DNA of 58,317 nucleotides from Burkholderia sp. L27(2015). Its GTDB lineage: Bacteria; Pseudomonadota; Gammaproteobacteria; Burkholderiales; Burkholderiaceae. A program made the position numbers and the translations under genes. Under the pieces are notes generated by a model that did not search any database, had not been told where the DNA came from, and saw only the letters and a list, made by a program, of their open reading frames with translations. Shown piece by piece: positions 40,281 through 48,544 of the stretch. The stretch is taken from the NCBI RefSeq assembly GCF_009765705.1, contig NZ_LMUX01000008.1, positions 84,399 to 142,715 on the forward strand, given 5' to 3'. Position 1 is the stretch's first letter. Each line of letters starts with the position of its first letter.

Positions 40281-40931
40281 ATGAATAAACTTTCAAAGCT
40301 CGCGTTCGTTGCAGCTACCGCGGTTATGGCTGCATCCGCATCGGCTGCGCCGGTTGCTGCGTCGAAGCAAGCAACGAATGACAACTGGGTGAACGGCACG
40401 GCTGAATGGGTGTGGAAGAACGGCACGGACGAACTCTGCTGGCGCAATGGCTTCTGGACCCCGGCAACCGCGAACGCCAAGTGTGACGGCGCGCTGGTAG
40501 CCCAGGCTCCGGCAGCACCGGCACCCGCACCGGCTCCGGCTCCGATGATCAGCAGCCAAAAGATCACGTTCCAAGCTGATGCACTGTTCGATTTCGACAA
40601 AGCTGTCCTGAAGCCGGAAGGCAAAGCCAAGCTGAGCGATCTGGCCGCCAAGATCAAGAGTGTGAATCTGGAAGTCGTCGTTGCAACCGGCTACACCGAC
40701 AAAATCGGTTCGGACAAGTACAACGATCGTCTGTCGCTGCGTCGCGCTCAAGCTGTGAAGGCATACTTGGTATCGCAAGGCATCGAAGCCAACCGTGTTT
40801 ATACGGAAGGCAAGGGCAAGCGTAACCCGGTCGTGACGGATTGCATGCAGAAGAACCGTAAGGCTCTGATTTCCTGCTTGGCACCGAACCGCCGCGTGGA
40901 AGTTGAAGTGGTTGGCACTGCAGCCCAGTAA
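40281..40931 (+). CDS. OmpA family outer-membrane protein
   Basis: The 216-aa product begins MNKLSKLAFVAATAVMAASA, a signal peptide, at an ATG with GAGGAG upstream. A Trp-rich segment with two cysteines (DNWVNGTAEWVWKNGTDELC, residues about 35-70) is followed by an Ala-Pro hinge and the OmpA-like peptidoglycan-binding domain (residues 95-216; ALFDFDKAVLKPEGKAKL and NDRLSLRRAQAVKAYL). This short form, without an eight-stranded barrel, is common in Burkholderia. It likely anchors the outer membrane to peptidoglycan. Confidence 0.95.
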   Translation: MNKLSKLAFVAATAVMAASASAAPVAASKQATNDNWVNGTAEWVWKNGTDELCWRNGFWTPATANAKCDGALVAQAPAAPAPAPAPAPMISSQKITFQADALFDFDKAVLKPEGKAKLSDLAAKIKSVNLEVVVATGYTDKIGSDKYNDRLSLRRAQAVKAYLVSQGIEANRVYTEGKGKRNPVVTDCMQKNRKALISCLAPNRRVEVEVVGTAAQ

Positions 40932-40950
40932 TTCGGGTTCCAGTTGCACA

Positions 40951-40977
40951 AAAGCCCTGCATAAGCAGGGCTTTTTT
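40951..40977 (+). terminator. Terminator of the ompA gene
   Basis: A perfect 10-bp stem (AAAGCCCTGC / GCAGGGCTTT) with an ATAA loop runs into a tract of seven T residues, 19 nt after the stop codon. Confidence 0.95.
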
Positions 40978-41129
40978 TATGGCTTTGCCGCTATGAACAA
41001 ACCGCCCCCGTCTTTCCGCCGCCTCTAGCTCTTCTCTTGCGCGCGCCCTGCTAAAAAGTCGACTGCCCTGCCATCCGGCCGGCTCCCCGATATACTCTGC
41101 CTGTACCCATTTACGATATAGCGCCATCA

Positions 41130-41828
41130 ATGACGAACGCCGATCCGCACGAACTTCAGAAATTCAGCGAGCTTGCCCATCGCTGGTGGGACCCGCAAGC
41201 TGAATTCAAGCCGCTGCACGAGCTCAATCCGATACGGCTGAGCTGGATTGATTCGCACGCCCCCCTCGCCGGTAAGAAGGTTCTGGACGTAGGGTGTGGC
41301 GGCGGCATTTTGACCGAGTCCATGGCTAAACTGGGTGCGCACGCGAAAGGCATCGATCTGTCCAGCAAAGCGCTCGGCGTCGCCGATCTGCATAGCCTGG
41401 AAACGGGTGTTAACGTCAGTTATGAGGAAATCTCGGCTGAGGCGCTGGCGGATCGCGAGCCGGGTAGCTATGACGTGGTGACCTGCATGGAGATGCTTGA
41501 ACACGTGCCGAATCCGGCTATTACCGTGGCCGCCTGCGCCAAGTTGCTCAAACCGGGAGGGACGGTATTCTTCTCGACCCTGAATCGCAACATGAAGGCC
41601 TATCTGTTTGCTGTTATCGGGGCGGAATATATCGCCAAGCTGCTGCCCAGGGGCACGCACGATTACGCGCGGTTTATCCGTCCGTCGGAATTGGCCGGGT
41701 TCGTGCGCGCGGCGGGCCTCGATGCTCATCAATTCAAAGGCGTGGTCTATAACCCGTTAAACCAGCAGTTTTCGCTGTCGGACGATACCAGTATCAATTA
41801 CATGCTGGTGTGCACCCGCCCTGCCTGA
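41130..41828 (+). CDS. ubiG: Ubiquinone biosynthesis O-methyltransferase
   Basis: The 232-aa AdoMet-dependent enzyme starts [20 protein letters not shown] and has the SAM motif [20 protein letters not shown] near residue 50, followed by [15 protein letters not shown] near 112. It carries out both O-methylations of ubiquinone synthesis. It is followed by gph after 33 nt, as is usual in the group. Confidence 0.96.
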   Translation: MTNADPHELQKFSELAHRWWDPQAEFKPLHELNPIRLSWIDSHAPLAGKKVLDVGCGGGILTESMAKLGAHAKGIDLSSKALGVADLHSLETGVNVSYEEISAEALADREPGSYDVVTCMEMLEHVPNPAITVAACAKLLKPGGTVFFSTLNRNMKAYLFAVIGAEYIAKLLPRGTHDYARFIRPSELAGFVRAAGLDAHQFKGVVYNPLNQQFSLSDDTSINYMLVCTRPA

Positions 41829-41861
41829 TCGACACTCTATCTACTAAGAAAAGAAGCGCCT

Positions 41862-42569
41862 GTGACTTTTACTGAATCTCGGCTGCCCGATACCTTGCGG
41901 GCGGTCCTCTTCGACCTGGACGGCACTCTCGCCGACACCGCTCCCGACCTTGCTGCTGCGGCTAATAAGATGCGCGTTGCGCGTGGCCTTGCGCCCTTGC
42001 CGGTCGAAACGCTGCGTCCGCTCGCCTCTGCGGGAGCTCGCGGCTTGCTGGGCGCGGCCTTCGATATTGCGCCCAATGACGCCGGATACGAAGCGATGCG
42101 GGTGGAATTCATCAGCAATTACGAAGCGGACATCTGCGCTGAGAGTCGTCTGTTCGACGGTATCCAGCCCCTGCTCGCAGACTTGACCGAGCGCCGGATA
42201 CCTTGGGGCATCGTCACGAACAAGGCTACGCGGTTGACCGAACCGCTGGTGGCATTGCTTGGGGTGGCCAAGGACGCGGGATGCGTCGTGTGCGGCGACA
42301 CAACCGCGTACTCGAAGCCTCACCCCGCGCCTTTGCTGCATGCCGCGCAGGCTATCGGTGTCGAGCCGGCGGCTATCGTTTATGTGGGCGACGATCTGCG
42401 GGACATCCAGGCCGGGCACGCGGCCGGCATGCTGACCATTGCCGCGGCCTACGGCTATTGCGGCAACGCCGTTCCCCCCGAGGAATGGGGCGCGGATCAG
42501 CTCGCGGACAGTACGGTGGGCTTGGCGGCGTTGCTGCGGCATATTCCGGCCAAAAGCACGGGTGCCTGA
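41862..42569 (+). CDS. gph: Phosphoglycolate phosphatase
   Basis: The 235-aa HAD-family hydrolase has the nucleophile motif VLFDLDGTLADTAPDL near residue 17, KPHPAPLLHAA near 150 and YVGDDLRDIQAGHAAGM near 171. It removes phosphate from 2-phosphoglycolate, a product of DNA repair. The start is a GTG at 41862 because no ATG is placed well before the HAD motif. Confidence 0.94.
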   Translation: MTFTESRLPDTLRAVLFDLDGTLADTAPDLAAAANKMRVARGLAPLPVETLRPLASAGARGLLGAAFDIAPNDAGYEAMRVEFISNYEADICAESRLFDGIQPLLADLTERRIPWGIVTNKATRLTEPLVALLGVAKDAGCVVCGDTTAYSKPHPAPLLHAAQAIGVEPAAIVYVGDDLRDIQAGHAAGMLTIAAAYGYCGNAVPPEEWGADQLADSTVGLAALLRHIPAKSTGA

Positions 42570-42601
42570 CAAAGCCTCAATTGTTGCCAATTCAAAAACA
42601 G

Positions 42602-42647
42602 CCTAGTGCGCATTGTGTCCTATTTAGGTGGGGAATCGTGCACTAGG
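42602..42647. repeat. Inverted repeat between gph and the DUF4148 gene
   Basis: Perfect 8-bp arms CCTAGTGC (42602-42609) and GCACTAGG (42640-42647) are 30 nt apart, 63 nt before the DUF4148 start. It could be an operator or a weak hairpin; there is no T-tract. Confidence 0.4.
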
Positions 42648-42710
42648 ATAGGTGTGTGAGCCGTTCAGTGCGACCAGCCAACTCGCGCGCTCACCCAACC
42701 AGAGGTCATC

Positions 42711-42950
42711 ATGAAAAATTCTTACAAAATCCTTTCGGTCGCCGTTGTCTTGCTTGTTGCGCCCACCCTTTCCTTCGCTCAATCGAGCAATGCCGATCAG
42801 CATCCGGTGACACGCGCACAGGTGAAAGAGCAAGCCGCCCAATTATTCGCTGCAGGTTACAACCCGAACGAGTGGCTGAGCTACCCAGACAACTTTCTGG
42901 CCGCGCAACGTCGCGTCGACGCTCAGCAAGCGGCGCAAACGGCACAGTGA
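42711..42950 (+). CDS. DUF4148 domain-containing secreted protein
   Basis: The 79-aa product begins MKNSYKILSVAVVLLVAPTL with a signal peptide ending near SFAQS, then the DUF4148 core HPVTRAQVKEQAAQLFAAGY and a Q/A-rich end. DUF4148 proteins are small, usually multicopy, periplasmic proteins of unknown function largely limited to Burkholderiales. AGAGGTCATC before the ATG is a fair ribosome binding site. It stands alone between housekeeping genes and the accessory cluster. Confidence 0.88.
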   Translation: MKNSYKILSVAVVLLVAPTLSFAQSSNADQHPVTRAQVKEQAAQLFAAGYNPNEWLSYPDNFLAAQRRVDAQQAAQTAQ

Positions 42951-43004
42951 CCGCGTAGTCGTTGCGCGATGATCGTGACCGGGCCCCGTCGCCCTGAGGT
43001 CGGA

Positions 43005-44012
43005 TTAATAACCGAGCGTGCGATCTACCACGTTGGTCAGCGGCTCACCGCGCAGCAACCGCGCAAAATTGCCGAACCAGACGTCCAGCACCCGCTGGTT
43101 GTAATCGGGCACATCGCATGACAGATGTGGCGTGACGATTAACCCCGGCGCGTCCCAATAAGGGGCATCGCGCGGCAACGGCTCAGGATCGAACACATCG
43201 AGCACGGCGCCGCCGCATGCGCCTGAGCCCAAGCTCGCGAGTAACGCCTCGTAGTCCACCAGCACCGCACGCGCCATATTGACGATGCAAGCCCCCGGGC
43301 GCATCAACGCCAGACGCTGTGCGCTCAGCAGATTGTGAGTAGCGGGCGTGAGCGGCGCTGTGACGACCACGAAGTCCGCTTGCGGCAACCAGTCGTCCAG
43401 TTGCGCGACTGGCACCAACAGATCGGCCATAGCGGCTCCCGAAACGTCCGCGAGGCCACTGCGATTCAAAGCCACCACGCGCAGCCCCAGCGCTCGCCCC
43501 GCGCCGGCCGCCGCGCGCCCCAGATCGCCAAAGCCGATCACGAGCAGCGTCTTGCCGCGAATCGATGAAGTCAGACAGCTTTCCCAGCGCTGCTCGCGCT
43601 GCGCGCGCATCACCTGGGGCATCTTCGCGTTAAGCATCAGCAAGGCCATCTGCACGTACTCCGCGGCCTTGTCGCTATGAATGCCGCTACTGTTGGTCAA
43701 CAGCAGATCGCGGCGCAACGCGGCCAGCGGCTGGAGCTGGTCGACCCCGGCGCCCGTGGTATGGATCCAGCGCAAGCGCGCCGCTGTGTTGACCGCCGCA
43801 TGGGGAAACTGCGACGCCAGCAGAAAATCGATGTCGTCGATCGGTTGCGCGAACCGCTCGCCGTCCCAACCGAACGACACGTCCAGCGCAGCGGCCAATT
43901 CGGCGTGCCGCGCTGCGGCTCGCTGCCACGCAGGCTCATCGAGATGGAACGCAGCGGCCTGCCGCCGCCGGCTCTCCAGATGCAAACGATAACGACGCAA
44001 GCCTGGGCTCAT
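43005..44012 (-). CDS. D-2-hydroxyacid dehydrogenase
   Basis: The 335-aa product from the ATG at 44012 (MSPGLRRYRLHLESRRRQ) has the NAD-binding LLVIGFGDLGRAAAGAGRA near residue 156 and the catalytic Arg in VNMARAVLVDYEALL near 240, Glu in DVFDPEPLP near 268 and His in IVTPHLSCDVP near 290. It interconverts a 2-keto acid and a D-2-hydroxy acid with NAD(P)H. An extension to 44060 overlaps the Rieske beta gene, so the inner start, 11 nt after it, is preferred. It is the last gene of the cluster. The substrate is unknown. Confidence 0.9.
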   Translation of the reverse strand: MSPGLRRYRLHLESRRRQAAAFHLDEPAWQRAAARHAELAAALDVSFGWDGERFAQPIDDIDFLLASQFPHAAVNTAARLRWIHTTGAGVDQLQPLAALRRDLLLTNSSGIHSDKAAEYVQMALLMLNAKMPQVMRAQREQRWESCLTSSIRGKTLLVIGFGDLGRAAAGAGRALGLRVVALNRSGLADVSGAAMADLLVPVAQLDDWLPQADFVVVTAPLTPATHNLLSAQRLALMRPGACIVNMARAVLVDYEALLASLGSGACGGAVLDVFDPEPLPRDAPYWDAPGLIVTPHLSCDVPDYNQRVLDVWFGNFARLLRGEPLTNVVDRTLGY

Positions 44013-44023
44013 CGGATCTCGCC

Positions 44024-44527
44024 TCAGATCGGCAATGCGACAAGCGCGTCGTACCGGCACGAATCGGTAACGACGGTGCGCTCGCGCAATAGCGCTGCCT
44101 CCCCCTCCATCGTCACGACATCGATGTAACGCCCGACGCTGAACACCACCATCTCGCCCTCGTACCCGGTGCGCACCACGAAGTAATTCGTCTCGCAGAG
44201 AATCGCATCGCCTTCGATACCGACGATTTCGGTTGGTCCCAGCACGTGCCGGTACACATGAGGTTCAAAGACGTTGACCGAGCGAATCGAGTTGACCCGG
44301 TCAAGCAGCATCTCGTAACTATTGCAAAACCAGATTCCGAAGTCGCGGCCGGCGTCGAAGTCGGTGCGGGTCAGGATCCGGTACACGCACTGCTGTGCGA
44401 AGCACTCGGGCCAACGGTCCAGGTCGTTGTTGTCGATGGCGCTGCAATAGCGCGCCATCAACCGGGCAATGCCGGTGCGAGTGAGCTCATCGACTTCCAG
44501 GCTGGCAAAACGGCTGACACTAGACAC
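44024..44527 (-). CDS. Aromatic-ring-hydroxylating dioxygenase, beta subunit
   Basis: The 167-aa NTF2-fold protein (TRTGIARLMARYCSAIDNND near residue 16, RYIDVVTMEGEAALLRERTV near 132) is the small structural subunit of the oxygenase encoded just upstream. It resembles the NagH/AndAd type. It starts at a GTG whose frame overlaps the alpha-subunit stop by 8 nt, with GGGAG upstream, so the two are translationally coupled. Confidence 0.9.
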   Translation of the reverse strand: MSSVSRFASLEVDELTRTGIARLMARYCSAIDNNDLDRWPECFAQQCVYRILTRTDFDAGRDFGIWFCNSYEMLLDRVNSIRSVNVFEPHVYRHVLGPTEIVGIEGDAILCETNYFVVRTGYEGEMVVFSVGRYIDVVTMEGEAALLRERTVVTDSCRYDALVALPI

Positions 44528-45821
44528 CCATCAACTCCCGGTAAAATTTCCAGAACCCGCGCACCGAGGTTTCGGTCGCGCGCGTTGCCATCGAGCCGGT
44601 GGTCTTGCCGCCCATCTCGATGATCGCCACATCGTCGGGGTCGCCGCGTATGCCCTTCTCGACGAAGGCGCCAATCGTGCCGTCTTCCATCGATACGTAA
44701 CCGGCGGGGCCCACCAGATTGCTTTGCTTGCGCCGGATCAAGGTTTGCTCCGGCGTATCTTCTTCGAACCCGAGCACCGTCCAGATCAGCTCGCACTTGT
44801 CGATCCCAAGCGGCACCACCTGCCGCGTACCGAGCGAATTCATGATCTGATGCAGCACGAAGCCGGGGAAGATGCTCTGGATCGCGTTGGTGATCTGGTC
44901 GGGATACTCCATCCATTGATCGATCAGCGACGGGTCCTTCAAGCCAAAGTCGTCGCGCATCGCGCGGATGATGCCCGAGTCGTAAGCCTGGTCGCCGACG
45001 TCGGTGTAGCGCTTGGTAAATGTGATGTGATGCCGCCCATCGTCGTCCTGCAACGTGCCGCCCTCGGCGGACAGGCGGTTGATCTTGAAGGTCGAGAAAA
45101 ATGCATGCAACAGGCTCGGATGGTAATTATCGCGGCTGTTTTCGACGTACAGCTTCCAGTTGTTGTGCATCACCTGGCTATAACGGCCTAGTATCTTGAT
45201 CTTCCCGTACAGCGTGCGCTCGATGTGCCGGACCATGATAGGTCCCAGGTAATCGAGCAGGGGCGGCGCCTTGTCCGAAAACGACCCGAACACCAGACCC
45301 TTGATGGTATCCACACGCAGCTTGATCAGGCGGAACTGCGACTTATCGAAATCCTCGGGCATCCCGCCCTTGCCCTGTACACCGTGCTCGAAAGCAACAC
45401 TGGTCAGTTCTCCTTCGAAGTTGTAGACCCAGTTATGGTAAGGGCAGACAAAATTAGCGCGCTTGCGGTGACCCTGCGCTTCGTAGCACAGCACAGACCC
45501 CTTGTGCACGCATTTGTTCACCAGCGCATGGATGCCGCCGCCCTCTTCGCGCACGACGATAACCGAGGTATGGCCGACCTTGGTCGTTATGTAATCACCG
45601 GGGTTCGGAATCTCGACCTCAAGACACAGGAAGCTCCAGGTCGGTCCGCGAAATACAGCGTTCTGTTCCTGCGCATAAGCGTCGGCATCGGAATAAATCC
45701 GCAACGGGATCCGCGTAATGCCTACGCTTGGCCATTCGATCCTGGGGGTACGCGCCGATGCGCATCGGGCCGATTCGTCCGGCATCGAAGCACCCGGTTC
45801 GGTTGGATGTTGCATGATCAT
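44520..45821 (-). CDS. Rieske aromatic-ring oxygenase, alpha subunit (NagG/AndAc type)
   Basis: The 433-aa product has a Rieske [2Fe-2S] site formed by C104, H106, C126 and H129 (CVHKGSV and CPYHNW). The mononuclear iron site is formed by H234 and H239 in SRDNYHPSLLH with D231 as bridging Asp, and probably D380 in SMEDG. The pattern GPAGYVSMEDG and the length match the salicylate 5-hydroxylase/anthranilate dioxygenase group. The ATG at 45821 has GGAG upstream; M13 (45815) is possible. No ferredoxin or reductase gene lies nearby, so electrons must come from elsewhere. Substrate is unknown; a substituted benzoate is the best guess. Confidence 0.93.
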   Translation of the reverse strand: MIMQHPTEPGASMPDESARCASARTPRIEWPSVGITRIPLRIYSDADAYAQEQNAVFRGPTWSFLCLEVEIPNPGDYITTKVGHTSVIVVREEGGGIHALVNKCVHKGSVLCYEAQGHRKRANFVCPYHNWVYNFEGELTSVAFEHGVQGKGGMPEDFDKSQFRLIKLRVDTIKGLVFGSFSDKAPPLLDYLGPIMVRHIERTLYGKIKILGRYSQVMHNNWKLYVENSRDNYHPSLLHAFFSTFKINRLSAEGGTLQDDDGRHHITFTKRYTDVGDQAYDSGIIRAMRDDFGLKDPSLIDQWMEYPDQITNAIQSIFPGFVLHQIMNSLGTRQVVPLGIDKCELIWTVLGFEEDTPEQTLIRRKQSNLVGPAGYVSMEDGTIGAFVEKGIRGDPDDVAIIEMGGKTTGSMATRATETSVRGFWKFYRELMGV

Positions 45822-45864
45822 GAGACTCCACGAAAGCCCATACATTGACAAACTTCGGCAGCGA

Positions 45865-46860
45865 TCATTTCAACCCCTTCGAGTCGAGATACGGTGCCTG
45901 GTCGAACAAGTCGGCGGGCAGTTGGCCCTTGAGCGTGCCGGCCGCCTTGAATACTTCGAAAGTGCGCTTCAGCGTCGCGATGTCGGAGGGCTCGAACGTC
46001 ACCGTGTTCATGCTGCTCCAGTGGTCGCCGTATACGCTTGCGCCCTGCTCGCTCATGTTGCCGGCCTTCCTCAATATCTGGACCACAGCATCCTTGTTTT
46101 GCGCGCCGAACTGCAAGGCCTGCCGCATTGCCACGATGACCTTCACCGCGTCGGCCGGATTCTGCGTCAGCCATTCCTTGCGCATTACCGCCACACCGAT
46201 ATAGGGCGGCGTCGACGACTGGGTCATTTTTTTCCACTCGTCGGACAGCGTAGCCAGTACCCGCAACTTCGTGTTTGCATCAGGCACCTGCGCCACGGTG
46301 GTCGGACGCAGTACCGCCGCGTCGACATTTTTTTGCAGCAGGAATTGCGCGAGGCGCGGCTCATCGCCGGAAACCAGCTGATAGTCGCCAAGCTTGATTC
46401 CATAGTTGGCCGCCAGCACCGCGGTACCCACACCCGTTGTGGCGCTGCCGATCGGCGACATGCCGATCTTCTTCCCCTTCAACTGGTCGAGCGAGTGCAC
46501 CGGTGAATCGGCGGGCACGACGACTTCTGCGTCGACGATCTGCGTCGCCGCGACCATTCTCACCGGCACTTGCTGCTGGCTAAGACTGAACGCGCCGGCA
46601 AGGCTGGTACCGAACGCAAGGTCGACGGCGTTCGCCGCAAGCGCCGTGGTCGGGCCGTTCACGTCGGGGAAGTGAACAAACTGCACCTGCAAGCCTTGCT
46701 TCTCGAAGAACTGCTGCGCTTCGAGCACCGCGCCAAAACCGAGACTGATCCCGCTGGTCCAATAACCCACTCGCAGTGTCGTCGCATATACCGAGGTGGT
46801 AGCGCACACGACCAGTCCTAGTGAGAGCAAAGCCTTACGCACGACGCCGAATGGTTTCAT
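45865..46860 (-). CDS. ABC transporter substrate-binding protein, SsuA/NMT1-like (copy A)
   Basis: The 331-aa periplasmic protein has a signal peptide (residues 1-26, cleaved near SVYATTL) and an NMT1/SsuA-like fold (TLRVGYWTSGISLGFGAVLE near residue 27, LKGKKIGMSPIGSATTGVGT near 124). It is a paralogue of the protein at 48541-49545: both share the GYWTSG head, GxKxGMSPxGS, RLAQFLLQK and LPADxF motifs. No permease or ATPase adjoins it. It starts 147 nt after the GntR gene and ends 43 nt before the Rieske alpha start, so it belongs to the Rieske module. Confidence 0.9.
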   Translation of the reverse strand: MKPFGVVRKALLSLGLVVCATTSVYATTLRVGYWTSGISLGFGAVLEAQQFFEKQGLQVQFVHFPDVNGPTTALAANAVDLAFGTSLAGAFSLSQQQVPVRMVAATQIVDAEVVVPADSPVHSLDQLKGKKIGMSPIGSATTGVGTAVLAANYGIKLGDYQLVSGDEPRLAQFLLQKNVDAAVLRPTTVAQVPDANTKLRVLATLSDEWKKMTQSSTPPYIGVAVMRKEWLTQNPADAVKVIVAMRQALQFGAQNKDAVVQILRKAGNMSEQGASVYGDHWSSMNTVTFEPSDIATLKRTFEVFKAAGTLKGQLPADLFDQAPYLDSKGLK

Positions 46861-47007
46861 GGTTTCTCTATGAACTTAGGTAAAAAGAACGTCTGTCATT
46901 TTCAAAAATATAAAGCAATACTAAATAAATAAAATAAACTTCGAAACTGGCTCAGGAACCACCCGTGATCCGGGCGCTTCCTGAGCACGCGTTACCGCGT
47001 CATGCGA
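46861..47007. promoter_or_regulatory. AT-rich gap with hairpin between GntR copy A and solute-binding protein copy A
   Basis: A 9-bp perfect inverted repeat (GCTCAGGAA 46950-46958 / TTCCTGAGC 46978-46986), with a small inner CCCG/CGGG, follows the GntR stop. Next comes an AT-rich stretch (46895-46940) that could be a promoter for the solute-binding gene. There is no T-tract, so it is not a standard terminator. Confidence 0.4.
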
Positions 47008-47757
47008 TCACGCGTTGCTACGCTCGCGACGTCCTGGCGGTGCTGCAAGCGGAAACAGTTCGTAATCTTGCTTGATGCTGCGAAAAACCCGCTCCAAGGT
47101 CATATCGCGAAACTTCTCAACATGCCGACGCGCAATTCGTGCGGCTGTCTTGCCATCGTCCGCGGCCAGCGCTTCGACCAGCAGGCGGTGATCGTCGTCG
47201 ATCTCAGGATTGTCGTCCTGGCCCGTGAAGCCCAGCGCCACGATCCGTGTCATTTCATCGAACAGCCCCGAGAGACTTTTCACCAGCCGCTCGTTGCCGG
47301 ACGCCATCGCAATCGTCAGGTGAAACTCCCGATTCGCATCGAGAAAGAATCCGACGCGATTGCCTTTGTTACGCGATGCCGTATTGGCACGCCCCGCACG
47401 ATCGATACGCATCAACGCATGGGCATCGACCTTGCCCGCAGCAAGCCGGGCCGCTTCCGGCTCCAGCATCAACCGCAAGGCGAATACTTCTTCAACATCC
47501 TTCAAGGTGACCGGCACCACCACATAGCCGTGCCTCGGCACCGAGCGCACCAGACCGTCTTGGGTCAACCGCACCAGAGCCAGCCTGCATGTCGACTTGC
47601 CGACCTTGAACTGCTCCATCAGCGCCGCCTCGGTCAGCATGCTGCCCGGTTTCATCGAGCACGACAGGATCGCTTGCCGCATCGCCAGATAAGTCGACTC
47701 GCCGAGCAATACACCCTCGCCGCCCGCCTTTGCAGGAGAAATCGCTTGAGTTTCCAT
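47008..47757 (-). CDS. GntR-family regulator with FCD domain (copy A)
   Basis: The 249-aa product has a GntR winged helix at residues about 20-90 (LTEAALMEQFKVGKSTCRLA, then DGLVRSVPRHGYVV) and an FCD ligand/metal domain at about 100-235 with the histidine positions DANREFHLTIA, DDHRLLVEAL and RRHVEKFRDM. It is a close paralogue of the regulator at 57073-57846. It probably represses the module until a carboxylic acid ligand binds. A box shared with the other regulator's promoter lies 28 nt before its start. Confidence 0.92.
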   Translation of the reverse strand: METQAISPAKAGGEGVLLGESTYLAMRQAILSCSMKPGSMLTEAALMEQFKVGKSTCRLALVRLTQDGLVRSVPRHGYVVVPVTLKDVEEVFALRLMLEPEAARLAAGKVDAHALMRIDRAGRANTASRNKGNRVGFFLDANREFHLTIAMASGNERLVKSLSGLFDEMTRIVALGFTGQDDNPEIDDDHRLLVEALAADDGKTAARIARRHVEKFRDMTLERVFRSIKQDYELFPLAAPPGRRERSNA

Positions 47758-47785
47758 TCCCTCCCCTATTTTGCTTATTCACATC

Positions 47786-47812
47786 TTATTAGGCCCACAA
47801 AAATCTGTAGGC
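47786..47812. promoter_or_regulatory. Candidate GntR operator upstream of copy A
   Basis: TTATTAGGCCCACAAAA (47786-47802) is followed by TGTAGGC (47806-47812). GCCCACA and TGTAGGC form an imperfect inverted repeat with one mismatch. The first 17 bases recur at the other GntR gene with two changes. Confidence 0.55.
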
Positions 47813-47959
47813 AGCTCACAGTGTGTGCTGTGATTCTATGGGATGCTCACAAGGAAGTAAACAATTTCTCAAGCCAGCCGGTGCGCTCAGCCCCGCGGCA
47901 GTGCTACAGAAGCGACATCAGTTGTAGTGAAGCCACGGCAGCGCTGCCGCGGCACCGTC

Positions 47960-48544
47960 TCAGGCAACGCTGCTTTTTAGCCCTCCCCAACGATGCACTG
48001 CATGAGCATCGATACCGAACAAGTCGAGCACGCGGCCCAAGGTGTGATCGACCATTTCCTCGAGACTCGCCGGCATCGCATAAAATGCCGGCACCGGCGG
48101 ATAGACGATCGCGCCCGCCTCGGTCACGGCGCCCAGGCTGCGGATATGGCCCGCGTGCAGCGGCGTCTCGCGCACCATCAGCACCAGACGCCGGCGCTCC
48201 TTGAGCATCACGTCGGCCGCACGAGAAAGCAGCGAGCCCGTGCAGCCGGTCGCGATTTCGGAGAGCGTCTTGATCGAACATGGCGCCACGATCATGCCGT
48301 CGACCCGAAACGAACCGCTTGAAATTGCCGCGCCGATATCGGCATTCGGATAGCAAACGTCGGCAAGCGCCTGCACGTCGGTAGGCCGCAACTGCATTTC
48401 ATGGGCTAGCGTCACCTGGGCCGAACGGCTCATCACCAGGTGCGACTCGATGTCCAGTTCGGCGAGCATCTTCAATAGCCGCACGCCATAGATCGCGCCC
48501 GATGCGCCGCTGATGCCAACCACAATGCGACGCCGCGCGCTCAT
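47960..48544 (-). CDS. ubiX: UbiX-family flavin prenyltransferase
   Basis: The 194-aa product begins MSARRRIVVGISGASGAIYG and has the flavin/DMAP motifs ISSGSF near residue 74, VAPCSIKTLSEIATGC near 86 and VRETPLHAGHI near 123. UbiX makes prenylated FMN, the cofactor of UbiD decarboxylases. It starts within the stop of the solute-binding gene (ATGA) and lies about 1.1 kb after the ubiD-like gene, so it most likely serves that enzyme. This may be a pathway-specific copy beside a housekeeping one elsewhere. Confidence 0.95.
   Translation of the reverse strand: MSARRRIVVGISGASGAIYGVRLLKMLAELDIESHLVMSRSAQVTLAHEMQLRPTDVQALADVCYPNADIGAAISSGSFRVDGMIVAPCSIKTLSEIATGCTGSLLSRAADVMLKERRRLVLMVRETPLHAGHIRSLGAVTEAGAIVYPPVPAFYAMPASLEEMVDHTLGRVLDLFGIDAHAVHRWGGLKSSVA

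Noticed and set aside
46950-46986. Intrinsic terminator after GntR copy A
   Set aside because: The hairpin is good, but no continuous T-tract follows on the minus strand, so it is listed only as a hairpin.
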